A DNA stretch of 64,000 nucleotides from Celoporthe dispersa. Taxonomy: Eukaryota > Ascomycota > Sordariomycetes > Diaporthales > Cryphonectriaceae. The stretch is taken from contig WAID01000013.1 in the NCBI GenBank assembly GCA_016584495.1, positions 1,674,001 through 1,738,000 on the forward strand, given 5' to 3'. Position 1 is the stretch's first letter, and each line of letters starts with the position of its first letter. A program made the translations under genes and the position numbers. The notes below the pieces were generated by a model. The model saw only the letters and a program-made list of their open reading frames with translations, had not been told where the DNA came from and did not search any database. Shown one piece after another: positions 22,896 to 33,993 of this stretch.

Positions 22896-23161
22896 ATCAG
22901 GTAGCCCGTGGTACCTAAAAGAACAAGGTTACCGCATCAATATTAGCACAAAACTGAAGGGGGAAAAAACCCACCCACGGGTAATAATATTCCATCCTCT
23001 CACCCCGCATTCTGGAACCCACCTGCTCCACATGCCTGTCTCCATTTCCCCACGTTTCCTTCTGTGACCGCTTCTCTAGAGGTTTTTTTCTTTTCTTTCC
23101 CTACATTGACCATCCTCATCCAACGGGGGCACAACAGCAGATTCCTGCAGCAAGCTGAGAG
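22896..23161. other. Short spacer upstream of the Zn2Cys6 gene
   Basis: Contains the presumed promoter of the transcription factor. Pyrimidine-rich stretch at about 23065-23105. Confidence 0.4.
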
Positions 23162-25615
23162 ATGTCGTCAAGAAAGCGGTCCTGGGCCGAAGCCAATATT
23201 GGACCCAGATCCGAACCCACGTGTTCCAGGGATGGCAGTAGGCCACAGCAAGTACCTGGTAACGATATTACGACGCCGAGAGGAGAGCCGGCAGGATATC
23301 AACACTCTGCTAGCGACAGATTGGTGGCTCAGCACACCCCAACAGTTTCTCGCAAGATCCGTGCATGTGCTGCTTGTCGAAAGCAGAAAGTGTGTATAGA
23401 CATTCTGGCTCCAGGTCCGGCCGACTGCTCACAAGTAGCAGATTAAATGTATTATGGATGAAACCACGGGCCCCCCTTGTCGAAGATGCGCTGAGAAGAA
23501 TCTCGTAAGCATTGGTCCTTGCCCCCGCATACCCCAAGCTGCTTACTGGCTCGATGCTGGAAAGGAGGGCTTACACCGTCTCAGGGCTGTGTACTCAACA
23601 AGAGCCTACAGACGCTAATTAGCGAAAGGTCACAGTTCGTGCATCCCTCATGTTTCCGTTGATTGACTTGATGTTGAACCCGAGCTGATATCCAAATGGC
23701 GTGTCAATGTATAGGTCGACTATGGCCATGGCGCACGATCTGGAAATGATACATACGAGCCTCCAGCATGTGCTGAGAACGATGAACCTCCCTCCCCTGT
23801 CGACGTTGAGGAGCTCCAGACGCCTGCTACAGACGTCGTCGTCCGAGGAGCCCGGAGATCCACGCCCTTCTGAGGAGGTCGGATTATCTCGCGACACCTC
23901 TCCTGGGCTGTCTCCTGAGGGTGACCAGGAGCTCCCGAAAGTGCCTATCGACTCCGTATACCACCTGACGAAATTAAGTGCGCTCCGTTCTCCAGACGAA
24001 AGGGAAGCGAGCCCATCGAGGCCGCCAGTGAACCAGGTGGATGACCTCATCGCCAGAGGGAACCTGTCTCTTGAGGATGCCGAGCGCCTCTTCCGCCTTT
24101 ACATTGATCACCTAGATTTCTTCATGTACAGGATCGGTGGTCGCTACGGGACACTAGACGCGCTACGCAGAAGCTCTCGAATTCTTACCGTCTGCATTCT
24201 CACCGTCTCAGCGCTACATGATCCCTCAAGCAACGCTATCTACGGAGGTATGTGACGCTGTTCTAATTTCAGATAGCACTCCGCGCCACACTGCTCATGA
24301 CCTCTTGAGCTGAGGTGGCCTGGGACTTTGGAATCCCGCGAACGTGACGATGCTAACACGGCTGAATTTAGTCTGTAACAAAGAATTTAGGCGTCTGCTC
24401 GCCGCATCCATTTTCAACCGCCGGATCGACGCAGACTACCTGAGAGCCATGTGCGTTGCATCCTACTGGCTTTCTGACATAAGCTGGGTGGTTTCGGGCT
24501 GTGCAGCACGACGAGCAGCCGAATTCAACCTGACGGCTCATTACCGAAAGGCAGTGAATGAAGGGAACGAGGACTCGGCTGACTACGTGCGACTGTGGTA
24601 TGTCCTACATATATGTGATCAGCACTCCTCGACGCTCTATGGTCGCCAGCCAGTGATCCGCGAGGATTACGCGATCCAGGGCTGGAAGGCCTTCATGGAC
24701 AAGTCCCCTCCGGCGAGTGCGCTAGAAGACACGCGACTTGCCAGCCAGGTCGCCCTGGTGAACATCACACAGAGAATACGCGATCTTTTCGGACCCGATA
24801 TGGGCGACCCGGTCCCACAAATCTATGCGATGCAGATTGCCAACTTCGCCCACCAACTGGACCAGTGGGTAGGGCACTGGTCCGCGGTCGTAACAGGTAC
24901 GTTGGCGAGGGACACTGGGAGCTTCCAGGCTCGGGCTGCCATGCTGATGACCTGGCTCACAGACCACCACAACCAGATTGGCAGCTTTCCTCGGAGAGGT
25001 GTCCTGCTGCATTTCCACTTTGCCAAGCTGCATCTCTACTCCCACGTGTTCAGAGGGCTGCGCAACGAGTGCATACCATCGTATTTCCTGGAGGCGGCCT
25101 CCTCTGCGGTCTCTGCTGCCACCTCCATTGTCAACCTCCTGATAACAGACCCCGATATCCGGTCGGCATTGGCGGGTATGCCCTCATACATACATTCGAT
25201 GACGGGGTTTGCATGCATGTTCCTTGCCAAGTTGGCCATGATCTATGGCGGATCGCTCATCGAGAAGTCGGTTGTCATCGAATCGATCACGACCCTTGTC
25301 GGCCTTTATCGATCCACGCCAGTAGGAAATTGGCATTTGATTCACCTTATGGCCGGTGGGCTCAAGAACATTGTGGATAGGCTACAGGGCCCGACGACCT
25401 CGCAAATACGCGAGGATGCAGTGCCTGCTGGCACCGAAGGCGAGGACGGTTCCAGGATCCCCGACCAACCGTCCGCAAATGACGTTTCAGTTAGCTGGGA
25501 CCTGGATTTCCTCATGGACAACAACATGAGCCTGGGAGCTCCCGAGCTCATGTATCTCAGCACCGGCCCAAACATGTTCGAGACGACGGATAACCTAAGT
25601 CCAACCTTCTTGTGA
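23162..25615 (+). CDS. Zn(II)2Cys6 transcription factor with fungal-specific regulatory domain
   Basis: GAL4-type DNA-binding regulator. Five exons: 23162..23389, 23442..23504, 23585..23634, 23715..24247 and 24372..25615, giving 705 aa, with all phases consistent. The zinc cluster spans the first intron: CAACRKQKIKC (C-x2-C-x6-C), then nine residues, then CRRC and a last Cys in NLGC. A linker and short coiled-coil-like helix (DLEMIHTSLQHVLRT) follow. The fungal-specific transcription factor middle homology region includes LFRLYIDHLDFFMYRI, then SRILTVCILTVSALHD, AMCVASYWLSDISWVVSG and LWYVLHICDQHSSTLYGR. The C-terminus is acidic and may activate transcription. It sits at the left end of the block of metabolic genes 26.6-35.6 kb and is a candidate local regulator, but this is inference from position only. 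Confidence 0.9.
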
Positions 25616-26589
25616 AAGAACAATTTCCGGCAATTCATGCCTGCCTTGTCCGAAACTCTGAGTGAACGCTTTCATGGTCCTTATTAATGTCTCATCCTCT
25701 TCCAAGCCCGGGTCTCCAGCCCTTGATGTGTCGAGCCTAGCTAGCCAGCTGGCGTACTTGCTGGAGAAGCTCCGTCGTAAAATCAACACCAAGCTGGTAG
25801 AAAAGTTGGTTGGTAGGAATGTCTAATATCGACTATGGAAGCCAGGATGTGAGTTGCGTTGTTTGAGATCTGGTAGCTATAGTTCAGCGCCTGATGATCA
25901 GTCGAGGAGAGGGCTTGGATATAATTCCGCACTGCATAATGCCTTATGATCCTACTTGAAGATGACTTTCTCTGGTGGCGCGCGACAAAGCTGGCGGCAG
26001 TGACACTGTTCCTTCTATTTTAGATATTGATACTCTACTAGAGGCTTATTTAATATCTATGGTGCTGAACAGAGTCTGGAGCCACCATGGTTCTCACCGA
26101 TAAATTCGGTCAGGTCCCACACTTTGAAATGGACCGCCACCTAGCAGTCCTGCCTGGTAGTGTCCTTTCTGAGCTCCACACTCAATATCTGTATAGGCTG
26201 CGCAGAAGTCATTAGGAACAGTGGATTTCCTATTTCCTACAGCAGCCAGGCCAAATGGAGAGAGAGATGAAGTAACGCTTCTGAGGATAATTATGAAGGT
26301 ATAGTCTTGCATGGACGGTACCGGCGGCTAGGTGCCGAATTTGCCGGGTAGCCACCCTTCGGTCTTCTCTCCGACCCTCCGAAGCGCATCTCTGCGCCGC
26401 GCCGTCATCCAGCACCCATATATACCGGGTCTGATTCATGATCTCGATGGCCACAACCTTTGAATATTACGAGATACCCGCTGCATCGGTAACGTGGCCC
26501 TGCCTGAGGAGCATGCAATGCAAAAGTGCCTGGCACCTACAAAGTCACCAATACCCCTCCTGTTTTCTCGAGCCAACGGCTTTGGTATC
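25616..26589. other. Intergenic region
   Basis: About 1 kb between the regulator and the dehydrogenase. A palindromic-looking ACC(A)TGG region lies near 26080. No supported ORF; the possible ATG at 26494 lies in frame with the dehydrogenase but its extension has no family match. Confidence 0.4.
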
Positions 26590-27664
26590 ATGATGAACAA
26601 ACCAATTGTGCTACACATTGGCGAGCCGATCAAGTACAACCACGAGTTCTACCAGGATGAGTTTCTGAGGCGGTTCGACGTCAGGCAGAACGAGGAGCTC
26701 GACCGTGCCTCGTTCATTCAGGCTTTAAAGGACAACAAGTATGGCAAATTTTCGGCCATCTTCCGCCCCCACTTCCAGACCGGCGGCGAGATGGGTCAAT
26801 GGGATGAGGAGCTGATATCCCTCCTCCCGCCATCGGTCCGGATTTTCGCATCAGCCGGGGCGGGCTTCAATTGGGCCGACGTCGATGCGCTGGGCCGCCG
26901 GAGGATCTGGTACGCCAACGGGGCGGGAGCTTCTGACGAGGCTGTGTCTGACACCGGGCTGTACATGATCCTCTCCGTATTTCGCAACTTCACCAGGTCG
27001 CAGCTCAGTGCTCGAACCTGCGACCCGGAGGTCTTCAACGCCACGCACAAGTTGATCGCGACCATCTCTGCCAATCCTCGGGGCCATGTGCTTTGGGATT
27101 GTCGGGCTGGGGAACATCAGCAAGAAGCTGGCCTACAAGGCACGGACGGCCCTCGGAATGGTGATCCACTACTACGACGTGGTTCGGTCCTCCGAAGAGA
27201 CTGAGAAGGAGCTCGGGGCGACATTCCACCCCACCCTCCACGGTCTCCTCGCAGCCGCGGACTGTGTCAGCATACACACCCCGTTGAATGCGCACACTCA
27301 CGACCTGATCAACGATGAAGCGATCGCAGCGATGAAGCAAGGGTCACGGCTCATCAACACGGCAAGAGGGCAGGTGGTGAACGAAGAAGCGTTGATCAGG
27401 GCCCTGAAGAGCGGCAAGATATCCGCCGCCGGGCTCGACGTACACTACCACGAGCCACAAGTCTCAAAAGAGCTCGCTGCCATGGAGAATGTTACTCTGA
27501 CGACGCACATCGGCGGCGGGGCGCTCAACACTCGCATCAATTTTGAGCTCAACGCCATGAAGAATATTCTTGCCGTGGTTGGAGAGGATGGGAATTTCAT
27601 TGGAGAACCGTTGACTCCGGTCAATAAGAAGGCATTTGAGGCAGCTCCGGGACAAGGAGCATAG
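26590..27664 (+). CDS. D-isomer-specific 2-hydroxyacid dehydrogenase, one frameshift
   Basis: NAD(P)-dependent reductase of 2-oxo acids (glyoxylate/hydroxypyruvate reductase-like), cytosolic. I start at 26590 (MMNKPIVLHIGEP), where similarity to the family begins. The substrate-binding half has IFASAGAGFNWADVD. The Rossmann motif GIVGLGNISKKLA ends in Ser where most members have Gly. Catalytic triad candidates are Arg in INTARGQVVNE, Glu in GLDVHYHEP and His in TTHIGGG. The frame changes at the T3 run 27092-27094; one T fewer joins GHVL to GIVGLGN. Corrected length is about 357 aa, normal for the family. It is the first metabolic gene after the Zn2Cys6 regulator. Single exon. Confidence 0.85.
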
Positions 27665-29065
27665 GTGGGTCTCAGGCTGTCGCACAATTATGAGAGCACC
27701 ACCCTCACCTCCCCTTTCTTTGCATAGAGAACAAGAATAGACATATCTGAAATTTTTTTTTTTTTCAATTTGAGCCTTCTGGGCAGGTCTAAGATAGGTT
27801 TTCCACCCTACTCTTGTACCCTCATCACCTTCATTCGCCGTGGTGCTTTTTACCTCAGCACGCCTGGGCCAACGGGGCCCTTGCCCGGAGTCCTCGTGTG
27901 ACTGCACGGGAGCTCTATTTCAAGGATTACCTCCTTAGTCCAATAAGAACATTCCGTGTATGCATAATGAGCAGTGCAGTGGTCTGAAGATACTAAAGTA
28001 CAAAAGAGGTTCTTGCTAGCAAAAACGGTGCCAAGTACAAGTCTTGCATACGGAAACTATACAGCTGCTAAGGCAAGTGTTCACTAGCAGTGAGACTATT
28101 GCAACGAAGTAGATGCAATACTCAAGATTGACGATTGAATAGCTATGAGGCATTCTAATTAGCTATAGGAAAATCCATCCTGATATATCCAGCTCCTCAG
28201 TCCTCTTGGTTCGCTATACAAATACTTAGTCCTGTATCCAACATCTCCAGGCACTAATCCTGACCCTCCATCGGTGTACCTTACATACGAGGGGAGTGGG
28301 TCTTCCCCTCTGGTATTATCCTTTTCCCCATGGAGAAAGTGGAGTACTTCTCCGCATCAGTCCCTGCTCTTCGTGAGAGGAGGCTGGCCACACCGGTGGC
28401 AGTGGATACTTGCTTGGGCAAAGATGCCATGGTCGGACTTGTCCCCGAGGAGCACATTTCAGCAAGGGTCCTACAGCCCAAGGCAGAGCAATGCTTGTAC
28501 TTTCTTGTTGTATTGCTTCCTTCCAGCTTCAAGGGCAGTTTGAAATGCCCCAGAAAACCTTGCCCCAGATATGGATCCTCTCGCTCTTGAAACTGAGGGC
28601 TGAGAGGTAGCACCAGATCAGCAGTGCTTCTAGTTTTCATTGAGATCTGTCTGCAAGCAGAGCGCTCATGCGCTCGTGTGAGTACATATTTATTGACTTG
28701 GCTGGGGAAAGTAGTATGCGGGGAGCACGCTGCCACCTTTGGCCCCTCTTTGGAGCCCCAGCATTACATGTATCTATTACATCTATGTATGTCAGTTACA
28801 AGATTTCACCCCAACACTACCCCCCAGCTCTGCACATCTTCACCCCAAATGGATCTACGGGTATACTCCACATGAACCGCAGTTGACAGTATCTCGGCTT
28901 TCTTCCCGATTTTCTCGGCTTTTTGACACCTGGCAATACTTGTTCAAGCGTCTGGCCATAATATGGTTGTCTGCCCCGTACCCTCATAAGGCAGAATTCC
29001 TAAATACGAAAGCGCTTGTTTCAATCTATTTGATAACAATCGCATCGCTAGCTGAGATTGCTACA
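27665..29065. other. Intergenic region upstream of the MFS transporter
   Basis: 1.4 kb. A T12-like run sits at about 27752-27764. Overlapping ORFs around 28281-28736 on both strands have no recognisable domain and no splice logic, so I leave them out. Presumed promoter of the MFS gene. Confidence 0.4.
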
Positions 29066-31083
29066 ATGTCTGATACGATCATTCAGTCCAAGGGCAGTGT
29101 TGAACACTATGACAAGCCGCCAAACCTCCTCTCCGACGATCTTCCCCTGCCGGAGGAGATCGCCCACCTCACGCATGATGAGCAGCAACAGATGAATAGA
29201 CGCCTCGCGCGAAGACTGGACTGCACGATCATGCCTGTAGTCTTTGTGCTCTTCCTCTTGAACATTCTGTGCGTCAAGATCACCCCTTCATGATGTCGCT
29301 GAACCCAGCAGAACTAATTATTACTCTCCCTCATCAGCGACCGTAACAACATCGCCAGTGCCAAGATTACCGGCTTGCCAGAAACCTTGGGCTTGACAGA
29401 TGAGCAGTACAACACCTGCTTGTTGATGTTCTATCTGGGATGTAAGTAATTCTACATGGATGACAAAGTGAAGATATTAAACGGAAGACAGATTGCATCA
29501 CGCAGGTACCGTCCAATCTAATTATCGGCAAGGTTCGCCCGTAAGTCTCACCGATCGCTTTAGGAAAGGAAAAAAAGACAAAAAGATTCACACCAGATCT
29601 CACAGGTCCTACTACATTTGTCTGCTTACTTCCCTGTGGGGAGTCCTGTCAATGTGTCAAGGCTTCACCAAAAACTTCGCTCAGCTTGCATCAATCAGGG
29701 TCATCCTTGGACTTGTCGAGGGTATGTATGGAGCTACATTCCCGCCACTTCTCCGTTTCGATGTCTAATGTAGCAACAATATTAGCACCGTTCTTGCCAG
29801 CTGTGTTTTTCCTACTCAGTTGCTGGTATACTCGGGCAGAACTGCCGCCTCGCATCGCTATCCTCTATGGAGGAAACATGTTGGCGACCGCTTTCTCAGG
29901 TCTCATTGCGGCCGGAAGTACGTCGGAGTCCTTCCTATTCCTAGGGTCAGAGGATGCATGTTGACGGATTCTGTTGACTAGTCACCGCTCACATGGATGG
30001 CGCTGCTGGCAGACCTTCGTGGGTAAGTTGAGCAGTAGGGATTTATTGTAGGTGCGGAAGCTGACTTTGAGAGGTATAGGAATGGCTTTTTATCATTGAG
30101 GGCGCAATGACTGTAGTCATTGCTATCCTGTTCCTGCCCCTCCTGACAGACTATCCCCTCCAAAGCAAGCACCCTCTTATCCCCAGAGAAATGCAGCTCT
30201 TTGCGGTAAGTTAGCATACCCTGATGCCAGAGTCTCTGGAGACAAGTACTGACTATACCGAAATTAAGGAATGGCGAATTCGAAAGGAGAATGCTGGCAT
30301 CATTGATGAAGATCCCGAGTCCGTCTTTTGGGGGCTCAAGCAAGCACTCATCGACCCAAAGTTGTACATGTTTGTGGTCTTGCAAATGTCACTCATCACC
30401 GCCCAGTCATTCAGCAACTTCTTCCCTTCCATAGTTGGAACATTGGGCTACGGGGATACCACGACCTTGCTCCTCACCTCCCCTCCGTACTTTTTCGCCT
30501 TCATCGTGTCCATGGCTGTTTCGCTTCATGCAGCACGCAAGCAGGAACGTGGCTATCACATCGCGATTCCCATGCTCTTTGCTCTACTCGGCAACCTTCT
30601 CGTAAGTCATACGGGATCTGCTGCAATGTCTCCACGTCCTCCTGCTAACTAAACTTGCGCAAGGCGATGTTCGTCCCGTCAACTGGTGGTCGCTACTTCT
30701 CGATGTTTCTGATGACGGCGGGCTCCTACTCGCCGTATAATCTGTGCGTGAGCTGGGTGAGCGCGTCGCTGCCACGGCCGCGTGCTAAGCGCGCAGCTGC
30801 TCTGGCGATCATGAATTTCATGGGGGCTGGCGTCGCTCACTTCTATACCGCATACATGTTCCCGGACGACCAGGCCCCGAGATATTATGCTGGTGGAGGG
30901 GTCATGAGCGGTGCATGCTTGCTCTGTGCCGGCATGGCCCTCTATATCAAGTCTTACCTCAGAAAGCAGAACCGCAAGTTTGAAGAGGAAGAGGAACGGG
31001 GTATCGTGAGCCATGCTCAGGTGACGGGGTCCAAGATAGGCCACGGCGGGGACGCAGTGGTTTCATTTAGATACGTGCACTAG
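29066..31083 (+). CDS. MFS transporter of the anion:cation symporter family (allantoate permease/DAL5-like)
   Basis: Plasma-membrane uptake of an organic anion (this family includes carriers of allantoate, nicotinate, pantothenate and other carboxylates). Nine exons: 29066..29268, 29338..29441, 29492..29540, 29606..29721, 29786..29917, 29982..30022, 30080..30205, 30269..30601 and 30664..31083. Together they give 507 aa, and every phase closes. Family signatures are visible: RRLDCTIMPVVFVLFLLN, LDRNNIASAKI, YCITQVPSNLIIGKVRPSYY, GLVEAPFLPAVFFLLSCWYTR and ILYGGNMLATAFSGLIAAGI. EWLFIIEGAMTVVIA falls mid-protein, followed by a long cytoplasmic loop and a second six-helix half. The C-terminus is charged and cytosolic. 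It lies convergent with the decarboxylase (287 bp), which suggests uptake of that enzyme's substrate, as inference. Confidence 0.92.
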
Positions 31084-31370
31084 AGATATATGATATTATA
31101 CAAGTTCAATATCATGTTCAAATATTTTTTCTTTCACTCTAATCCTAATTAAATCGATTGAGCCTGGATGTTCTTTTTGTTGCAGGTAGTGTTTCAAGCA
31201 TCATTATATACCTTGTTTTTTCCATCGCTGAAAGAGGAGCGGACTTCGTTAGAGAGACGTGGGGAATACGATAGTACGAGTGTCTAAGTAAACGGCATAT
31301 CTAAATTCAGAGAACTAGATACACAAAGAAAAGATCTTCCCATCCGGATATGCACTGGCTGCCTTTTCTA

Positions 31371-32435
31371 TCACGAGACGGGGGCTTCAGAGTCATGATA
31401 CTTGCCGAGCTTCAACAAAGCCTTTGCATTCTCCCTGCCGATTTTCTTGTAGTTATCCAGGCCGCCAACCGCAGCTTTGACCTCCTTGGCCTTTCCATCC
31501 CACCACGCAGAACAGTTCTCGATCGTCTCGTAGGGGTAGTCAACGCTGAAGAGGACGCGGTCCGCACCGATCACATCGACCACAAACTTCAGGGACTGCG
31601 TGCAGAAGTGCCCGCTCGTGGTGACCCAGATATTGTTCTTGAAGTAATGATAGATGTCCTGCTTGCAGATCCTCTCGTAGCCCTGCTCCAGGGCGATCGG
31701 TCTCTCGACGTCCTCGATCCAGTGGTTAATACGCCAGAAGTCGAAGGGGATGTGCTCGCCAAGGTGACCGACGATGACCTTGGCCCTGGGGAAGCGATCA
31801 AATACCCCGTTGGTGATGATGCCGAGGAGGTGCAGGTTGACGGCGTTGGCGAAAGATAAGGGTGGCCCGATCAGAAACTTGCGCTGCGCATACAGCTTGT
31901 CGTAGATGACGTCTGCGGGAGCAGCAGGGTGGATATACAGCGGGACATCGAGGTCCTGCAGGACTTGCCAGAAAGGGTCATATGCCGGTTGATCATAGAA
32001 CAGGTACGTCTCTCCGTTGGGGCCTGCGTGCTGGAAGTCGCAGAGCAGGGCGCCGTGGAAGCCAAGCTCCTTGACGCACCGCGTCAGCTCCTTGGCGGCC
32101 TGCACGGGATCGTGCATGGAGAGGCAAGCAAAGGCTCCCAGCTTGTCGGGTTTGGACTTGATCTGCTCAGCAACCCAGTTGTTGGTCTCGGTAGCACGCC
32201 GTTCGGCCTCGGCCTTGTCCCAGATTCCCTGGATGCCGGGTACAGTGAGGGACACGATGGTATAGCCGATGCCATGCTCGTCGGCCAGCTTCACGCGCTT
32301 GTCGTTGATGTCGCTGATTGCGCTCATGTACCGCTGCCGATCGGATGGGTTGATGTAGAGAGAGGCTTCACGCTGGGATTTGGCCTCCATACCGGCCGTC
32401 TCGTAAGCCTCTTCCAGCGCGATCTTTCCCAACAT
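31371..32435 (-). CDS. Amidohydrolase-2 family decarboxylase (2,3-dihydroxybenzoate / gamma-resorcylate decarboxylase-like)
   Basis: Metal-dependent, cofactor-free decarboxylase of an ortho-hydroxybenzoic acid (predicted), TIM-barrel fold, 354 aa, single exon. It starts KIALEEAYE with Glu8, the first metal ligand in this family. His169 is in LYIHPAAP, His224 in VGHLGEHIPF, and Asp299 in FSVDYPYE. These are the positions expected for the fungal 2,3-dihydroxybenzoate, salicylate and gamma-resorcylate decarboxylases. No signal peptide, so cytosolic. It is convergent with the DAL5-like transporter, with the flavin amine oxidase gene on its other side. The exact aromatic acid cannot be chosen from sequence. 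The spacer 31084..31370 holds only the two 3' ends. Confidence 0.88.
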   Translation of the reverse strand: MLGKIALEEAYETAGMEAKSQREASLYINPSDRQRYMSAISDINDKRVKLADEHGIGYTIVSLTVPGIQGIWDKAEAERRATETNNWVAEQIKSKPDKLGAFACLSMHDPVQAAKELTRCVKELGFHGALLCDFQHAGPNGETYLFYDQPAYDPFWQVLQDLDVPLYIHPAAPADVIYDKLYAQRKFLIGPPLSFANAVNLHLLGIITNGVFDRFPRAKVIVGHLGEHIPFDFWRINHWIEDVERPIALEQGYERICKQDIYHYFKNNIWVTTSGHFCTQSLKFVVDVIGADRVLFSVDYPYETIENCSAWWDGKAKEVKAAVGGLDNYKKIGRENAKALLKLGKYHDSEAPVS

Positions 32436-33993
32436 TTTAGCAAAGCTGAGTGACGAGGGACTTTGAGGAATGGTTGCTCTGAAGGATGATTAGACGAGCT
32501 TGGATAGGATATAGGGCTAATGGTGCTTTAAAAACGCGTTTTAGTTCTGAATAGTGAGTAGCATGGGGTAAATCAATGACTGAACGCTTTCCGTCATCCC
32601 CCACTGCTTTATAGATTTCCATCTTCCCTAGTTTTATGTTTGGTTCGCTCTTCGCTTCTTCCACAACGCGCGAGGCGTAGCAAGTACGCTTTTACTCGGC
32701 ACCGTAAGTAAAAATAAATGGTAAGAGTTTGTATAGGTGTAAAACTGGCATGTCGAGATCATCATCTGATGTTCTGGAAAATCTCGAGATGCTCACTGTT
32801 TTATTGGGCCTTCAGCCCGCGCTGATCGGGTTTTCCGGCTGGAGATCCACCGCGAAAGCACCATCGCATGCGGCATACGGGTTGATCCGGACCTTGTTGC
32901 GATCTTGCAACACTCACTTCAGGAAGACATTTTCCAACATCGCGACGAATCATGAGTTGAGATGTGTCGTATATTTTCAGAACTATTCCAAGCACTATAG
33001 TCAGAGACTTCCTGAGTAGCAACGAGGTATAAATGTGTCCAGGCGGAGACATGAAAATATGTGTGGTGGCCCACAAGAGTCATGAACCGGGGCACAGGAT
33101 GTGAGATACCGCAAAGAAGGTGAATATGAACAAAATCATCGGACGTATCATGAAAAGACAGTATGCTGAATAGCTAATTCCTGTGTACTTAAGTAAGCCC
33201 TTCACTTCCTTGATCAACGTTTCACTATTCACATGTTAATTGAGACTTGACAGTTTTACTAGTAAACTAGGTATGAACGCCAGCCTCTCGTGACAATTCA
33301 CAACTTTGAAGCTGTAAGCACTGAAGTAGTGTATTACACATGACAACAAACGGGGCCATCTCACTATACTCCCCGTTCCATGACCTAGAAAGATAAATAA
33401 TACGAGTCCCAGTGAGCCTTACAAGACAGTAATACAAGGGATGTATATTAACAGCAGGAGGGCGTGGGTCTGATTGGATGGGGCAAACAACCATAATCAG
33501 CGTGTGGAACCAAAAAGACGGCCTGAGCGTCCACAATGAAGTACATGCAGTAAGAACTTGTGATTGCTCCGAGGCCACGCCATTGGAGTCTCAGAAATGT
33601 CATTATAAGACAGGCACACGCAAACCATAAATCGAACCATCGTGGCTCTCCCATAAAGGACTTCAGACTATCCACCAAGATAACCACGGATAATTCGGCT
33701 CTGCAGAGTTCCTAGTTGATAGGTTAAATCGGCATATATGAGATTCTTGGAACTGATGACAGAACATGTGGAGAAGTACCAACTGATCAACAGCTCCTAT
33801 TTGCTGGCCTACCTCCGAATGCTACCATCAAATCTCGCTTACCTATGGAGAAGAAAACAGAGATTGTGTGCGTATATATATATATATATGTCTAACTTGT
33901 TTACTTCAATGCTCTTCACAATGAGGTATGGACTCTTATCATCAACCAAGTCCTCAATCCAAGCCCTTGTAAAGCCTGCGTGTATCTCTCGCC
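32436..33993. other. AT-rich intergenic region
   Basis: 1.56 kb between divergent genes (decarboxylase minus, amine oxidase plus). (TA)n microsatellite at 33872-33889. No protein-like ORF. Presumed promoters at both ends. Confidence 0.45.

Noticed and set aside
28281..28736. Overlapping plus and minus ORFs of 86-151 aa
   Set aside because: No recognisable domain, mutually overlapping, no splice or leader logic.
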